Shown here: in pieces, positions 25,601 to 34,191 of the stretch | How positions within the stretch are numbered: position 1 is the stretch's first letter | How the letters are laid out: every line of letters starts with the position of its first letter | Assembly (NCBI GenBank): GCA_030523645.1 | Contig: JAUNIB010000006.1 | Location: 42,155 to 106,154 of the forward strand | Direction of reading: 5' to 3' | Length of the DNA stretch: 64,000 bases | From: Selenomonadaceae bacterium | Lineage (GTDB): Bacteria > Bacillota > Negativicutes > Selenomonadales > Selenomonadaceae | Made by a program: the position numbers and the translations under genes | Notes under the pieces: generated by a model | The model's input: only the letters and a program-made list of their open reading frames with translations | What the model was told of the DNA's origin: nothing | Database searches by the model: none

Positions 25601-26563
25601 ATGGACGAGTTGGAGTTTGCCGAGTTTACGGCAAAGGATGTAATAGAGCTGGCCCCTTATTTTTCCCTGCGGCCCAATAAGGGCAGCTACAGCGTTCCGA
25701 TAATGGGCTATCTGTATAGTTCACACTATCCGCTGAAGTATTGCCGGATAGACGATGGGCTGCTGCTGATATACTCACATGACGGAGAGACGGGAGCGCT
25801 CATGCCCTACTGTCCTGAGGCGGAGCTGCCTCGATATTTCCGTATGCTTGAGAGATACTTCAATAAGGTGCTTGGTCAGCCGCTGACTGTCGTGCTGGCG
25901 GATGAAGAGGGCTATGGCGCTCTGGCGGCGGCAGGCTGTCTTGAGGGCTACGACTGCCGCGAGGAGGTCAAGTATGCCGACTACATATACAGCGGTGATG
26001 ACCTGCGGTCGCTGGCCGGTCGGAAGTTCAGCAAGAAGCGCAATCATATAAATAAATTCCTGCAGCTGTACAGCGGACGATGGGAGTACAAGAGACTTTT
26101 TGCATCTGATGAGGCGGCTGTCGTTGGTGTGCTGAATAACTGGATACAGGGGATAATTCCTGACTTTGACGGTGAGGACATCAAGGATGTTGAGTGCTAC
26201 TCGGCCGAGGTACAGGAGACAGTCATTGAGTACATCGGGGTGCGGAATATTCTGAAGAGTGAAGCTCTGACGGAGTATCTGCATCTGGGCGGAATTTTTA
26301 TCGACGGAGAGCTGAAGGCCTTCGCTATTGCCGACTGCAATCCATTGGACAAAATGGCGGTAGTGAATGTGGAGAAGGCGGATGACAGTATCCCCGGTCT
26401 GTACCAGATAATCAACCGGGAATTTATCGCTCACGAGTTCCCGGAGGCACTGCTGGTAAACCGGGAGGACGATGCCGGACAGGAGAACCTGCGAAAGGCG
26501 AAGCTGTCCTACTATCCGGTGATGCAGGAGCGAAAGTATACTATCAGGCAGAGGGAAGTCTGA
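25601..26563 (+). CDS. DUF2156 protein (phosphatidylglycerol lysyltransferase C-terminal-like)
   Basis: A soluble protein of 320 residues; the ATG at 25601 follows CGGAGG. It matches the DUF2156 fold, two GNAT-like domains in tandem. The first has ELAPYFSLRPNKGSYS and the second has GRKFSKKRNHINKFLQLY (near residue 140) and a C-terminal INREFIAHEFPEALLVNREDDAGQENLRKAKLSYYP. In MprF this domain aminoacylates lipids from aminoacyl-tRNA, but here there is no membrane flippase domain, so the acceptor is unknown. The stop overlaps the start of the next GNAT gene (TGATG), indicating translational coupling. Confidence 0.8.
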   Translation: MDELEFAEFTAKDVIELAPYFSLRPNKGSYSVPIMGYLYSSHYPLKYCRIDDGLLLIYSHDGETGALMPYCPEAELPRYFRMLERYFNKVLGQPLTVVLADEEGYGALAAAGCLEGYDCREEVKYADYIYSGDDLRSLAGRKFSKKRNHINKFLQLYSGRWEYKRLFASDEAAVVGVLNNWIQGIIPDFDGEDIKDVECYSAEVQETVIEYIGVRNILKSEALTEYLHLGGIFIDGELKAFAIADCNPLDKMAVVNVEKADDSIPGLYQIINREFIAHEFPEALLVNREDDAGQENLRKAKLSYYPVMQERKYTIRQREV

Positions 26564-27090
26564 TGTCGGCGGTGAGATTTCTGGAGCCGTCAGAGTACGG
26601 CAGGACGAGAGAACTCTTCGTGGAGTGTTTCGGGGAGGACAGAGAATTCTGCGATATGTACTATGGCTGCTCTGGCGACGGTGATATCTATCGCGGCCGG
26701 GTGGCGGTGCTGGAGCAGGATGGCGAGATACTGTCCATGGTTCATGTGAGGCCGATGACCCTGCAATCATCATCAGCTGTGGCGGCTGATATGGAAAAAT
26801 ATGTCCTGCCTAGGATGAAGGCTGTGAAGCCGGAAGAGGTGCGGTTTGCCTATCTGCTGTGTATCGGGACGGCGGTCGACTGTCGGGGGCGAGGGTACAT
26901 GGATGAAGTCATGACCTTCGTGGAGAATGAGCTGCGGCAGGCGGGCTGTCAGTTTTCGTTCCTCGTGGCGGTAGACAAGGCAATATATAAGTCGAGAGAC
27001 TATGAATATCACTTCCCGCTGTCGGCAGAGTCGCAGATGTATCTCTACGCCGATGAGGGGTTGACAGAAGGGACGGTAAAATTCCTGTAG
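26563..27090 (+). CDS. GNAT family N-acetyltransferase
   Basis: A protein of 175 residues. Acetyl-CoA binding is shown by YLLCIGTAVDCRGRGYMDEVMTFV (residues about 95-120, R/Q-G-x-G variant RGRGYM). The N-terminal half resembles the first strands of GNAT enzymes (FLEPSEYGRTRELFVECFGED). It is coupled to the DUF2156 gene by overlapping stop and start. The last codons (GTVKFL) and the stop lie inside a terminator stem. Acceptor unknown. Confidence 0.75.
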   Translation: MSAVRFLEPSEYGRTRELFVECFGEDREFCDMYYGCSGDGDIYRGRVAVLEQDGEILSMVHVRPMTLQSSSAVAADMEKYVLPRMKAVKPEEVRFAYLLCIGTAVDCRGRGYMDEVMTFVENELRQAGCQFSFLVAVDKAIYKSRDYEYHFPLSAESQMYLYADEGLTEGTVKFL

Positions 27091-27117
27091 GAATTTTACC
27101 GTCCCTTGATGATTTTT
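27068..27117 (+). terminator. Terminator overlapping the end of the GNAT gene
   Basis: An 18-bp perfect stem (27068-27085 with 27090-27107) with a TGTA loop; T residues follow at 27113-27117. The upstream strand is coding sequence and the stop codon begins in the loop. Confidence 0.85.
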
Positions 27118-27133
27118 ATAATTATACAACTTA

Positions 27134-27294
27134 GGCTGTGAATAATGCTTGCCGAAGACGGAACCTCATCCGTCAGCCTTCGGCTGCCACCTTCCCCAAA
27201 GGGGAAGGTATACCCTCTCCTATGGAGAGGGGGGACCGGCGAAGACGGTGGGTGAGGTTGATAAACGGTTTTCTTACAGACATTGCTCACAACC
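27134..27294 (+). repeat. Intergenic palindromic element (family copy E)
   Basis: The arms GGCTGTGAATAATG (27134-27147) and CATTGCTCACAACC (27281-27294) pair with two G-U or mismatched positions. The CCTCATCC...GGTGAGGT module and ATAAACGGTTTTCTTACAGAC are shared with copy D. It lies between convergent genes. Confidence 0.78.
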
Positions 27295-27333
27295 GTTTAC
27301 TTTAAGGTATGTTTTCCTGCTGATGGGATAAAA

Positions 27334-27948
27334 TCACTTCAATATATCAATCATCCCGCCAACGATATTTGCACTGGTACCGGGGGAAACGAGGGGGCCG
27401 GCAGGCGCATGGTGCTTTGCCTTACGCCGCCGCTTGTTTTCTTCCTCGATGGCTTCGTCGGTGAGGGCAGACTCTTCCTCCGTAGTGAGAGGCTTGTCCT
27501 CGTATTCCTCTGTGGCTACCACCTCATCGTGACCGCCCCGGAGCTGCCCCATGACGATTTCATCTCCGGTTTTTTGCGCAGAGGTCATGTGGCTCATGTA
27601 GATTCGCTCCGCTTCCATGCGGCTTCTGGCGGCGGCCATCTGCTGACGGAGCATTTCCCGCTCCTGCATGGCCATGACGATTTTACGATAGTTGTCCGGA
27701 CTCTTTTCCCGGAGGTAGTTCAGTTCGTCCTGATTGAGCTTCTTGCCCATGCGGGCCTTGTCGACGATTTCTCTTATCTTGTCGGCGTCCGGGTCCTTGT
27801 CCCTGCCGCTTTGGGCTATTCCCTTCATGTAGCTTTCCGTATGCTCCGGCTGCCGGTTTTTCTTCTCAGCAGTATTCAGACCGCAGGTGGTGTCCGAGAA
27901 AAGGCGGCTGCTGCTGCCGAAGGCACTGCTGTTGGGGTTTATCTGCAT
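27334..27948 (-). CDS. Hypothetical protein, charged and helical
   Basis: A protein of 204 residues that I do not recognise. The N-terminus is Ser/Asn-rich with no signal peptide. Residues about 55-130 are highly charged and helical (DKIREIVDKARMGKKLNQDE; LREKSPDNYRKIVMAMQERE), a probable coiled coil. Acidic runs follow (TEEESALTDEAIEEENKRRR) and the end is hydrophobic (GTSANIVGGMIDILK). GGAGG precedes the ATG. It is monocistronic between copy E and the ftsZ promoter region. A structural or adaptor role is possible; function is unknown. Confidence 0.6.
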   Translation of the reverse strand: MQINPNSSAFGSSSRLFSDTTCGLNTAEKKNRQPEHTESYMKGIAQSGRDKDPDADKIREIVDKARMGKKLNQDELNYLREKSPDNYRKIVMAMQEREMLRQQMAAARSRMEAERIYMSHMTSAQKTGDEIVMGQLRGGHDEVVATEEYEDKPLTTEEESALTDEAIEEENKRRRKAKHHAPAGPLVSPGTSANIVGGMIDILK

Positions 27949-28204
27949 GGTTTTTCCTCCGTGAAATGATAGAAACAGACATCCTTGTCATCTTATCTTA
28001 ACTTTGTTATCGGAAGATGAGGAGGGAAACTTAACGATAAGCTGAAGAAAGAGAGGGCGGAATATTCGCGATAAATAATGTTAGGCTCAATAAAAAAATT
28101 ATGGAAAATTCCTTTATTTAATGATAGAATGTATCCGTATAGTTGTTTTTGCAGATAGACGGACTTCCGTTGAATATATCAGATTGTTTATTGGAGGGGT
28201 TTTT

Positions 28205-29395
28205 GTGTTTGACGGTTTGGGTAGTGTCAGCCGTATCGGCAGCATTATTTCTGATGATTATGATGTTCCGGCAAAGATTAAGGTAATCGGTGTCGGCGGC
28301 GGCGGCGGCAACGCTGTCAATAGAATGATTGAGGCAAATGTCCGGGGCGTTGAGTTTATCGCTATGAATACCGATGCTCAGGCACTGGAGAAGTCCGCAG
28401 CCTCCACCCATATGCAGATTGGCGTAAAGCGTACCCGCGGTCTCGGTGCCGGCTCTCTTCCCAATGTGGGTGAGGAGTCCGCTATCGAGAGCAGAGATGA
28501 TATTCTCGAAGCCGTCAGCGGTGCAGATATGGTGTTCATCACAGCCGGCATGGGCGGCGGTACCGGTACCGGTGCAGCGGCTGTTGTTGCTGAGTGCGCC
28601 CGGGAGAAAGGCGCTCTTACCGTTGCTGTTGTTACCCGTCCCTTTACCTTTGAGGGCCGCAATCGTCAGCAGAAGGCCGACATGGGTCTGGCAAAGCTCC
28701 GTCAGCATGTAGACACCATCCTCGTTATCCCCAACGACCGAATCCTGCAGGTAGTAGACAAGAAGACCTCTCTTACCGAGGCCTTCCGCATTGCCGATGA
28801 TGTACTCCGTCAGGGCGTGCAGGGTATCACCGATACCATCGCTACCGACGGTCTTGTAAATCTTGACTTCGCCGATGTCAAGAATATCATGAGCGATGCC
28901 GGCTCTGCCCTCATGGGTATCGGCGAAGGTTCCGGCGAGAATGCTCCAATTATCGCCGCCAAGAATGCTATCGACTCTCCGCTTCTGGAGACCACTATAG
29001 ACGGTGCCCGCGGCGTACTCATCAATGTAACCGGCTCCTCCGAGAACCTCTCCATCTTCGAGGTCAATGAGGCTATGGGTATCATTGCCGAGGCTGCCGA
29101 TCCGGAAGCTAACATCATCTTCGGTGCCCGCATCGATGATTCCCTTGGCGATATTGTCCGGGTTACTGTCGTAGCCACCGGCTTTGACCGTGTACCTCCT
29201 GCCAATACCGTGCCGCAGGATGTATATCCGGCTACTGCCCCGGCTGCTCAGCAGGCCGCTCCGGCAGCTCCGGAGACTCAGGCTGCTCAGCAGGCTCAGC
29301 CGGCAGCAGCTCCTCAGCAGCCTGCCGCTCAGCAGCAGCCTATCATGAGCTTCCAGAACAGCATCAGCATTCCGGACTGGCTCCACAAGAAGTAA
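28205..29395 (+). CDS. ftsZ: Cell division protein FtsZ
   Basis: FtsZ of 396 residues. The start is GTG at 28205, 6 bases after TTGGAGG; the frame is open further left, but that part holds a likely -10 (TAGAAT at 28125-28130). The GTPase domain shows [21 protein letters not shown] and the tubulin signature [15 protein letters not shown] Gln/Ala/Pro-rich linker (about 325-375) leads to the conserved tip [11 protein letters not shown], which binds FtsA/ZipA-like partners. It polymerises into the division ring. It stands alone here, without ftsA or ftsQ beside it. Confidence 0.97.
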   Translation: MFDGLGSVSRIGSIISDDYDVPAKIKVIGVGGGGGNAVNRMIEANVRGVEFIAMNTDAQALEKSAASTHMQIGVKRTRGLGAGSLPNVGEESAIESRDDILEAVSGADMVFITAGMGGGTGTGAAAVVAECAREKGALTVAVVTRPFTFEGRNRQQKADMGLAKLRQHVDTILVIPNDRILQVVDKKTSLTEAFRIADDVLRQGVQGITDTIATDGLVNLDFADVKNIMSDAGSALMGIGEGSGENAPIIAAKNAIDSPLLETTIDGARGVLINVTGSSENLSIFEVNEAMGIIAEAADPEANIIFGARIDDSLGDIVRVTVVATGFDRVPPANTVPQDVYPATAPAAQQAAPAAPETQAAQQAQPAAAPQQPAAQQQPIMSFQNSISIPDWLHKK

Positions 29396-29426
29396 TGACT
29401 GAACTATAACAGGATAGACTACACAG

Positions 29427-29456
29427 CGGGACGCCTCGGCGTCCCGTGAATTTTTT
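29427..29456 (+). terminator. Terminator after ftsZ
   Basis: CGGGACGCC pairs with GGCGTCCCG (tight loop), followed by GAA and six T residues. Confidence 0.92.
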
Positions 29457-29479
29457 AGAAATTTGCGGTGATTTAATCA

Positions 29480-30700
29480 ATGAATATATTTATTGTGCTG
29501 GCGTTGGCCATGGGCATCATTCTTGTACTTCTGAAGAAGAAGGTTCCCATCGGGCCGGCGATTCTTACCGGCGGTCTGTTTATCTGGGCGGTGAAGGCAC
29601 CGGAGGTTCATTATCTGGTGACGGCGGCGAAGGAGACCGTATCAATGCGGCGTACCTTTGACCTGATTGCCGCGCTCTACCTCGTCATGTGCCTGGAGAT
29701 AGAACTGCGGACCAGCGGCTGCTTGGACGGCATGGTCAAGGCACTGCACCGTATTTTCTCCAGTGCCCGGGTGACGCTGGCCATCATGCCGGCTTTCCTC
29801 GGTATGCTGCCGTCCCTCGGCGGTGCCCGCTTCTCCGCTCCTATCGTAGAGACAGCGGCGAAGGAGGCCAATATTGATGCCGACCACAAGGCGGCCATCA
29901 ATTTCTGGTTTCGTCACATCTTTGAGTTTTCCAATCCCATAATCCCCGGTATGATAATGGCGGTAAGCATTGCCGGCGTAAAGTACAGCGATTTCATCAT
30001 TCATCTGGGATGGATGACGATAATGGCTTTTGCCTGCGGCTGGTTTGTCCTCATTCGTCCCATCAAGGTCGATAAGGATATTGCCGGTGAGGAGCAGAGC
30101 GAAACGGCGCAGCACCGGTACAATGTCGACCTGATGCTGTCACTGGCTCCGGTGGTGGTGAATTTCGCTCTGGCGGTGTTCTGCGGCTTCGATGCCTCGG
30201 CAGCTATGCTGGCGGTGGTCATCGGTCTGATTCCGGTGCTGTACATGACCGGACGCCGGATAGATATCAAGAATGTATTTGTGGGCGCCTGCGACTGGAA
30301 AATGCTCCTGAATGTAGTCACCATTCTCTATTTTATTCAGATTTTGACTACTACTCACGTGCTTGACGAAATCGTTTACGCGTTCCGCACCTCGCCCCTG
30401 CCGGTACCGGTAATCATTGCCGGTGTCACCTTCGTCATCGGTGTGCTGACGGGCATGAGTCAGGGTCATGTAGCTATCATCATGCCTATCGTAGCGGCAC
30501 TGGAGCCGGGCAGCCTGAATCTCGCCGGTATCGCCATGGCCTTCGGTATCGCCGGTCAGATGCTGACGCCTACCCATATGTGCCTGCTGGTGACTATCGA
30601 CTACTTCAAGTCGGATTTCTTCAAGACTCTGAAGCCGATACTGATTTTGGAGATGATGCTCCTGTCGGTGTTTACCGTCTATACTTACTTCACATATTAA
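29480..30700 (+). CDS. DUF401 family membrane permease
   Basis: A protein of 406 residues with about ten membrane segments, related to the DUF401/TIGR00529 group within the ion-transporter superfamily. Notable runs are VLLKKKVPIGPAILTGGLF at the N-terminus, FLGMLPSLGGARFSAPIVETAA near residue 115, FWFRHIFEFSNPIIPGMIMA near residue 140 and FVIGVLTGMSQGHVAIIMPI near residue 315. Substrate unknown. It is preceded by the ftsZ terminator and followed by its own, so it is probably monocistronic. Confidence 0.78.
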   Translation: MNIFIVLALAMGIILVLLKKKVPIGPAILTGGLFIWAVKAPEVHYLVTAAKETVSMRRTFDLIAALYLVMCLEIELRTSGCLDGMVKALHRIFSSARVTLAIMPAFLGMLPSLGGARFSAPIVETAAKEANIDADHKAAINFWFRHIFEFSNPIIPGMIMAVSIAGVKYSDFIIHLGWMTIMAFACGWFVLIRPIKVDKDIAGEEQSETAQHRYNVDLMLSLAPVVVNFALAVFCGFDASAAMLAVVIGLIPVLYMTGRRIDIKNVFVGACDWKMLLNVVTILYFIQILTTTHVLDEIVYAFRTSPLPVPVIIAGVTFVIGVLTGMSQGHVAIIMPIVAALEPGSLNLAGIAMAFGIAGQMLTPTHMCLLVTIDYFKSDFFKTLKPILILEMMLLSVFTVYTYFTY

Positions 30701-30735
30701 AAAAGTACCGCGTCGTTTAGACGCGGTACTTTTTT
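30699..30735. terminator. Bidirectional terminator between DUF401 gene and rlmH
   Basis: A 16-bp perfect stem (30699-30714 with 30720-30735) with A- and T-runs at its base. It begins within the DUF401 stop codon and touches the rlmH stop. Confidence 0.93.
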
Positions 30736-31214
30736 TACCAGTGATATTTCTCGCCACGGTTTATTTTGAAGGCCCGATATATCTGCTCGGTGAGGAGCAT
30801 CCGTATCATCTGATGGGTGAAGGTGAGACGGGAGAAGGAGAGGCAGTCGCTGACGGCCCGAAGCTCGTCGGAGACGCCAAATGGGCCGCCGATGATGAAG
30901 CAGAACTGGCTGTTGCCGGCAGTCTGGAGCTTGTCCAGCTTGGCCGCCAGCTCCTCGCTGGAGACTTCCTTTCCGTGCAGGTCAAGGAGGAAGGTGTAGG
31001 CTCCGTTGGGGATTCGCTTCAGCAGCTTCTTTCCTTCTTCGTTTACGGCAGTCTGCCGCTCGGCAGCGGAGGGATTGTCCGGGGGCTTTTCCTCAGCCAG
31101 CTCGACGAATTCCAGCTTGGCGTGAGGGGAGAGCCGCTTCCGGTATTCCTCAATGGCTGCGGTAATGTAGGACTCCTTGATTTTTCCGATAGCTAAAATC
31201 GTTATTTTAATCAT
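30735..31214 (-). CDS. rlmH: 23S rRNA pseudouridine-1915 N3-methyltransferase RlmH
   Basis: RlmH of 159 residues, a SPOUT-fold methyltransferase. It begins MIKITILAIGKIKESYI and carries the knot motifs FLLDLHGKEVSSEELA, CFIIGGPFGVSDELRA and LSFSRLTFTHQMIRMLLTEQIYRAFKI with the C-terminal GEKYHW. It uses S-adenosylmethionine. It overlaps the end of htrA by 8 bases and is last in the walJ-htrA-rlmH series, an order known from Bacillus. Confidence 0.97.
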   Translation of the reverse strand: MIKITILAIGKIKESYITAAIEEYRKRLSPHAKLEFVELAEEKPPDNPSAAERQTAVNEEGKKLLKRIPNGAYTFLLDLHGKEVSSEELAAKLDKLQTAGNSQFCFIIGGPFGVSDELRAVSDCLSFSRLTFTHQMIRMLLTEQIYRAFKINRGEKYHW

Positions 31215-32316
31215 TTTGCGGTATCTCGTCCAGCTTTGCTTCTACTTCCATCTTCTTGCCGTTCCGGTCGAGGGTAATCTTGATGGTATCGCCTACCTTG
31301 TGGTCGGAGATGGCGTTGCGAAGCTCGGTGAAGGTATCGGTAGTGGTGCCGTCAATAGAGAGGATGAGGTCGCCCCGCTGAATGCCTGCCCGGTCAGCCG
31401 GACCGCGGAGGGTAACAGCATGGACATAGACACCGTGCTCAGCGTTGAGCCGGTATCCCTGACGGGCAGCGGATTCCTTGTCAAAGACGGAGACGCCGAG
31501 ATAGGGACGGACTACATAGCCCTTGTCCATGAGCTGGTTGATGATTTCCTGAACGGTGTTGATGGGGATGGCAAAGCCCATGCCCTCTACACCTCGGGCA
31601 GCCAGCTTGGCGCTGTTGATGCCGATGACTTCGCCGTCAGCGTTGACCAGCGCACCGCCGGAGTTGCCGGGGCTGATGGCGGCATCGGTCTGGATGAGCT
31701 TCAGCCGCTTGTCGCTGATGTCCAGAGTACGATTAAGAGCGCTGATGACGCCGGTGGTGACGCTTCCCTGGAATTCCAGTCCCATGGGGTTGCCGATGGC
31801 AATGGCTGGCTCGCCGACCACGATTTCGTCGCTGTTGCCGAAGGTGGCGGCGGTGAGGTCTTTGCCGTCAATCTTCACCACGGCAATATCTGTGAGGGGG
31901 TCAGCACCGATGAGCTTACCGTTTACGGTGCGTCCGTCGGAGAGGGAGACGATTATCTCCTTGGCTCCTTCGATAACATGGTTGTTGGTGACGATATAGC
32001 CGTCAGCCCGGAAGATGACGCCGGAGCCGACACCCTGCTCTACCTGAATCTGATTGTTGAACCAGTCTCTGGCTACGGCTTTGTTGGTGATGCCTACGAC
32101 GGTGGGGCCGACCAGACGGGCGGCACGGACTACCGGAGTGTCACGGGCCGGGGACAGCTTGGCCCCTGACTGGGTGGTGGTAGCCTGCGGGGCGGCCACA
32201 GCATCCTTGGGGGTGCTGGAGATGGCGCAGCCGGCAGCAAATGCAGCACAGCCTACAAGCAGACTGCAGACAACGGTGCGAAGCTGATGAGAGTTGCGGT
32301 TGCTGAGAAAGCTCAT
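31207..32316 (-). CDS. htrA: HtrA/DegP-like serine protease with PDZ domain
   Basis: A protein of 369 residues. The N-terminus has a hydrophobic segment (about 12-30) that ends FAAGC, which could be a membrane anchor or a weak lipobox. The trypsin-like domain has the triad His113 (TNNHV), Asp143 (LTDIAV) and Ser219 (SPGNSGGAL). A PDZ domain fills about 265-365 (YLGVSV; AGIQRGDLILSIDG). It degrades or refolds misfolded envelope proteins in the periplasm. It lies downstream of walJ, separated by repeat copy B, and overlaps rlmH. Confidence 0.95.
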   Translation of the reverse strand: MSFLSNRNSHQLRTVVCSLLVGCAAFAAGCAISSTPKDAVAAPQATTTQSGAKLSPARDTPVVRAARLVGPTVVGITNKAVARDWFNNQIQVEQGVGSGVIFRADGYIVTNNHVIEGAKEIIVSLSDGRTVNGKLIGADPLTDIAVVKIDGKDLTAATFGNSDEIVVGEPAIAIGNPMGLEFQGSVTTGVISALNRTLDISDKRLKLIQTDAAISPGNSGGALVNADGEVIGINSAKLAARGVEGMGFAIPINTVQEIINQLMDKGYVVRPYLGVSVFDKESAARQGYRLNAEHGVYVHAVTLRGPADRAGIQRGDLILSIDGTTTDTFTELRNAISDHKVGDTIKITLDRNGKKMEVEAKLDEIPQND

Positions 32317-32390
32317 GTTTATCGCTCCTTACTATATAATGCGATGGGAATTTGCTTGGTATATGGCATAACAGTCTGACAGAAACTCAC

Positions 32391-32549
32391 TTGCGTTCAG
32401 TTATTCATGCAACGACCGCCCAATATCATCTAACGAAAACTCGCTTCCGCTCTGTTATTCACGCAGCGGTACTAAGCGCCTGCTTCGTATGCTTACTCGC
32501 AGGTCGCTAAGTACCGGCGTTCATAAAGGTTTTCTTATAGATGATATTG
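32391..32549. repeat. Intergenic palindromic element (family copy B) with a truncated extra left arm
   Basis: The main element is 32421-32549: CAATATCATC and GATGATATTG are perfect outer arms, with GCGGTACTAAGCGCCTGC pairing with GCAGGTCGCTAAGTACC inside. A second left-arm fragment, CAGTCTGACAGAAACTCACT and onward (32391-32415), lies just before it and resembles copies A and C. The sequence GGAATTACATTAA follows, as after copy C. It sits inside the walJ-htrA interval. Confidence 0.78.
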
Positions 32550-32570
32550 TCGGCGGAATTACATTAAAGA

Positions 32571-32715
32571 AACCTTCCCCTCTTCCGACTCACTAAGCAC
32601 TAAAGTGCTAAGTTCGCTGTATGGCACTCACTAAATTCATACTTCGCAAAGCTCGTATTCATCAAGTGAGTTGGCCTAGGGGAAGGGGGACCGCCGAAGG
32701 CGGTGGATGAGGTTT
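32571..32715. repeat. CCTTCCCC...GGGGAAGG repeat module
   Basis: ACCTTCCCC (32572-32580) and GGGGAAGGGGGACCGCCGAA with GGTGGATGAGGTT at the right (to 32715) match the module inside copies D and E. Here it carries an extra inner hairpin, ACTCACT...AAGTGAGT. It abuts the walJ stop codon region. Confidence 0.6.
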
Positions 32716-32723
32716 GCATCTGC

Positions 32724-33491
32724 TTATATACTGACCACAGTGCCATCACCCTGATTCAGTACCGTGATGTTGAAGCTGGATGGGAGCATACCGGCCTCGC
32801 TGATGACAGCTTCTACTGTCTGACGAGCGAGGAGCGGGCGGTTGTTTTCCTCCGACATGTGACCGAGTATGACCCGCTCCGGCCGCTTTACCAGCCGGCA
32901 GAGAGTGTCACCGGCTGTCCGGTTGTCTAAGTGACCGCGGGCAGAGAGGATTCGCTGCTTCAGCGCCGGGGGATAGCTTCCCCGCTGCAGGAGCTGGCGG
33001 TCGTGATTTGCCTCCAGCAGCAGCACATCCGCATCGGCAATGTTGGAGAGGACACTGCCGGTCATTATCCCCAGATCGGTGGCGAGGGAAAATTTTTCGC
33101 CGCCGGAGACGGAGAAGCCGATAGGGTCGGCCGCATCGTGAGAGGTGGAGAATGCTTCCACGGTCACATCTTTTACGGTAATCCTGTCAAAGAGTGGGCT
33201 GAAGGTGTCGCCGATGTTGGGGACTGTCCTGCCGATGGCGGTCATGGTCTTGGGCCGGGTATATACCGGGATGTGATGATGACCAAGCAGGGTTTTCAGG
33301 CCGGTGGTGTGATCGGTATGCTCATGGGTGATGAGGATGCCGTCAAGGTCATCGGGGGTCAGTCCCAGAGGCTGCAGGGCGGCTTTTATCCGCTTGCAGC
33401 TTATTCCGCAGTCCAGCAGGAGGCGGGCGCTGCCGATTTCCAGCAGGGCGCAGTTGCCGCGGCTGCCGCTGGCGATTACTGTAAGGCGCAT
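32724..33491 (-). CDS. walJ: MBL-fold metallohydrolase WalJ/YycJ
   Basis: A protein of 255 residues of the metallo-beta-lactamase fold. Metal ligands are in THEHTDHTTGL (near residue 57), STSHDA and DLG in the middle, and the C-terminal GHMSEENN. The SGSRGNCALLE start is typical of YycJ/WalJ, a probable 5'-3' DNA exonuclease linked to cell-wall and DNA metabolism. GGAGA precedes the ATG. In Bacillus this gene follows walRKHI; here the two-component genes are not upstream. Confidence 0.9.
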   Translation of the reverse strand: MRLTVIASGSRGNCALLEIGSARLLLDCGISCKRIKAALQPLGLTPDDLDGILITHEHTDHTTGLKTLLGHHHIPVYTRPKTMTAIGRTVPNIGDTFSPLFDRITVKDVTVEAFSTSHDAADPIGFSVSGGEKFSLATDLGIMTGSVLSNIADADVLLLEANHDRQLLQRGSYPPALKQRILSARGHLDNRTAGDTLCRLVKRPERVILGHMSEENNRPLLARQTVEAVISEAGMLPSSFNITVLNQGDGTVVSI

Positions 33492-33562
33492 ATAGTTCTC
33501 CGTAAATTATGATAAGGTGTGGGGATGGAATTTTTCTGTAGGGATTCTTAAAAACTCATTAC

Positions 33563-33607
33563 AAAAGGGTTGCGAAAAATGATTGCTCATTTTTCGCAAC
33601 CCTTTTT
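33563..33607 (-). terminator. Terminator of the small secreted protein gene (shared-tip family)
   Basis: A 20-bp stem (33563-33582 with 33587-33606) with a TTGC loop. The tip AAAAATGA-TTGC-TCATTTTT is shared with 25480, 38772 and 57821; the base AAAAGGGTTGCG is unique. It overlaps the stop of the minus-strand gene that begins at 34025. Confidence 0.85.
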
Positions 33608-34025
33608 ACATTAGGTCTGATTTATCCGGGCGGTGGATGTAGTCGATGATGCCTTCGATGGGAGAGCCGGGAGAAATATTGAAGGGCCCGGCATTCAAAC
33701 GGGTGAAGCCCAGCGGCTTTTTCTCGTCGTAGCTGAACATCTGGACACTGTCGAATGAGTAGTTCTTCTTTGCCGGATTGAAGTACATGGTGTAAAGGAG
33801 TATCTTGTTCTCGTCAGCCAATATGATGGCGACCTTGGCCGAGATAGTGTCCCTAGATACGACGGCAGAATTCATGTCCACATAGTAGCCTGTAGCTTCC
33901 CGGGCATCCACGAAGCGGAGGTCTGCCTCATAGAGCACCTGGGGCAGCATGGCCGAGGCTTCGGAGGGAAGCAGGACGGTCCAGAGCATTATGCTGAGGG
34001 CAAGCAATCGATATAGTTTTTTCAC
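33606..34025 (-). CDS. Small secreted protein, function unknown
   Basis: A protein of 139 residues. GTG at 34025 is chosen because AGGAGG lies about 8 bases upstream and because it gives a clean signal peptide (MKKLYRLLALSIMLWTVLLP...ASA). The mature part is a beta-rich domain of about 110 residues (YEADLRFVDAREATGYYVDM; ADENKILLYTMYFNPAKKNYSFDSVQMFSYD), resembling small surface-adhesin-like proteins of Negativicutes. Monocistronic. Function unknown. Confidence 0.6.
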   Translation of the reverse strand: MKKLYRLLALSIMLWTVLLPSEASAMLPQVLYEADLRFVDAREATGYYVDMNSAVVSRDTISAKVAIILADENKILLYTMYFNPAKKNYSFDSVQMFSYDEKKPLGFTRLNAGPFNISPGSPIEGIIDYIHRPDKSDLM

Positions 34026-34113
34026 GGCAGACACCTCCTCCCGGTCAGCTTTGATTTCACAAATTAATATTATAGGTAATTTTACGAAAATCGTCAAATT
34101 TTTGGGAACTTTT

Positions 34114-34143
34114 TTGCCTCGTCTTGTCAGCCTATCATATAAT
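34114..34143 (+). promoter_or_regulatory. Probable promoter of queF
   Basis: TTGCCT (34114-34119), an 18-base spacer and TATAAT (34138-34143), about 50 bases before the queF ATG. I did not find a preQ1 riboswitch motif in the leader. Confidence 0.5.
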
Positions 34144-34191
34144 AGGTAAAATATCAGATAATTACAGTGAATATGCAGAAGGAGCAAAAAT

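Noticed and set aside
27283..27969. A 228-codon plus-strand frame opposite the orphan protein gene
   Set aside because: It is the antisense of a minus-strand gene that has a good ribosome-binding site and sensible charged composition; the plus-strand product has low-complexity, hydrophobic-turn composition typical of a shadow frame.
34027..34191. preQ1 riboswitch upstream of queF
   Set aside because: No aptamer-like stem with an A-rich tail was found in the leader.
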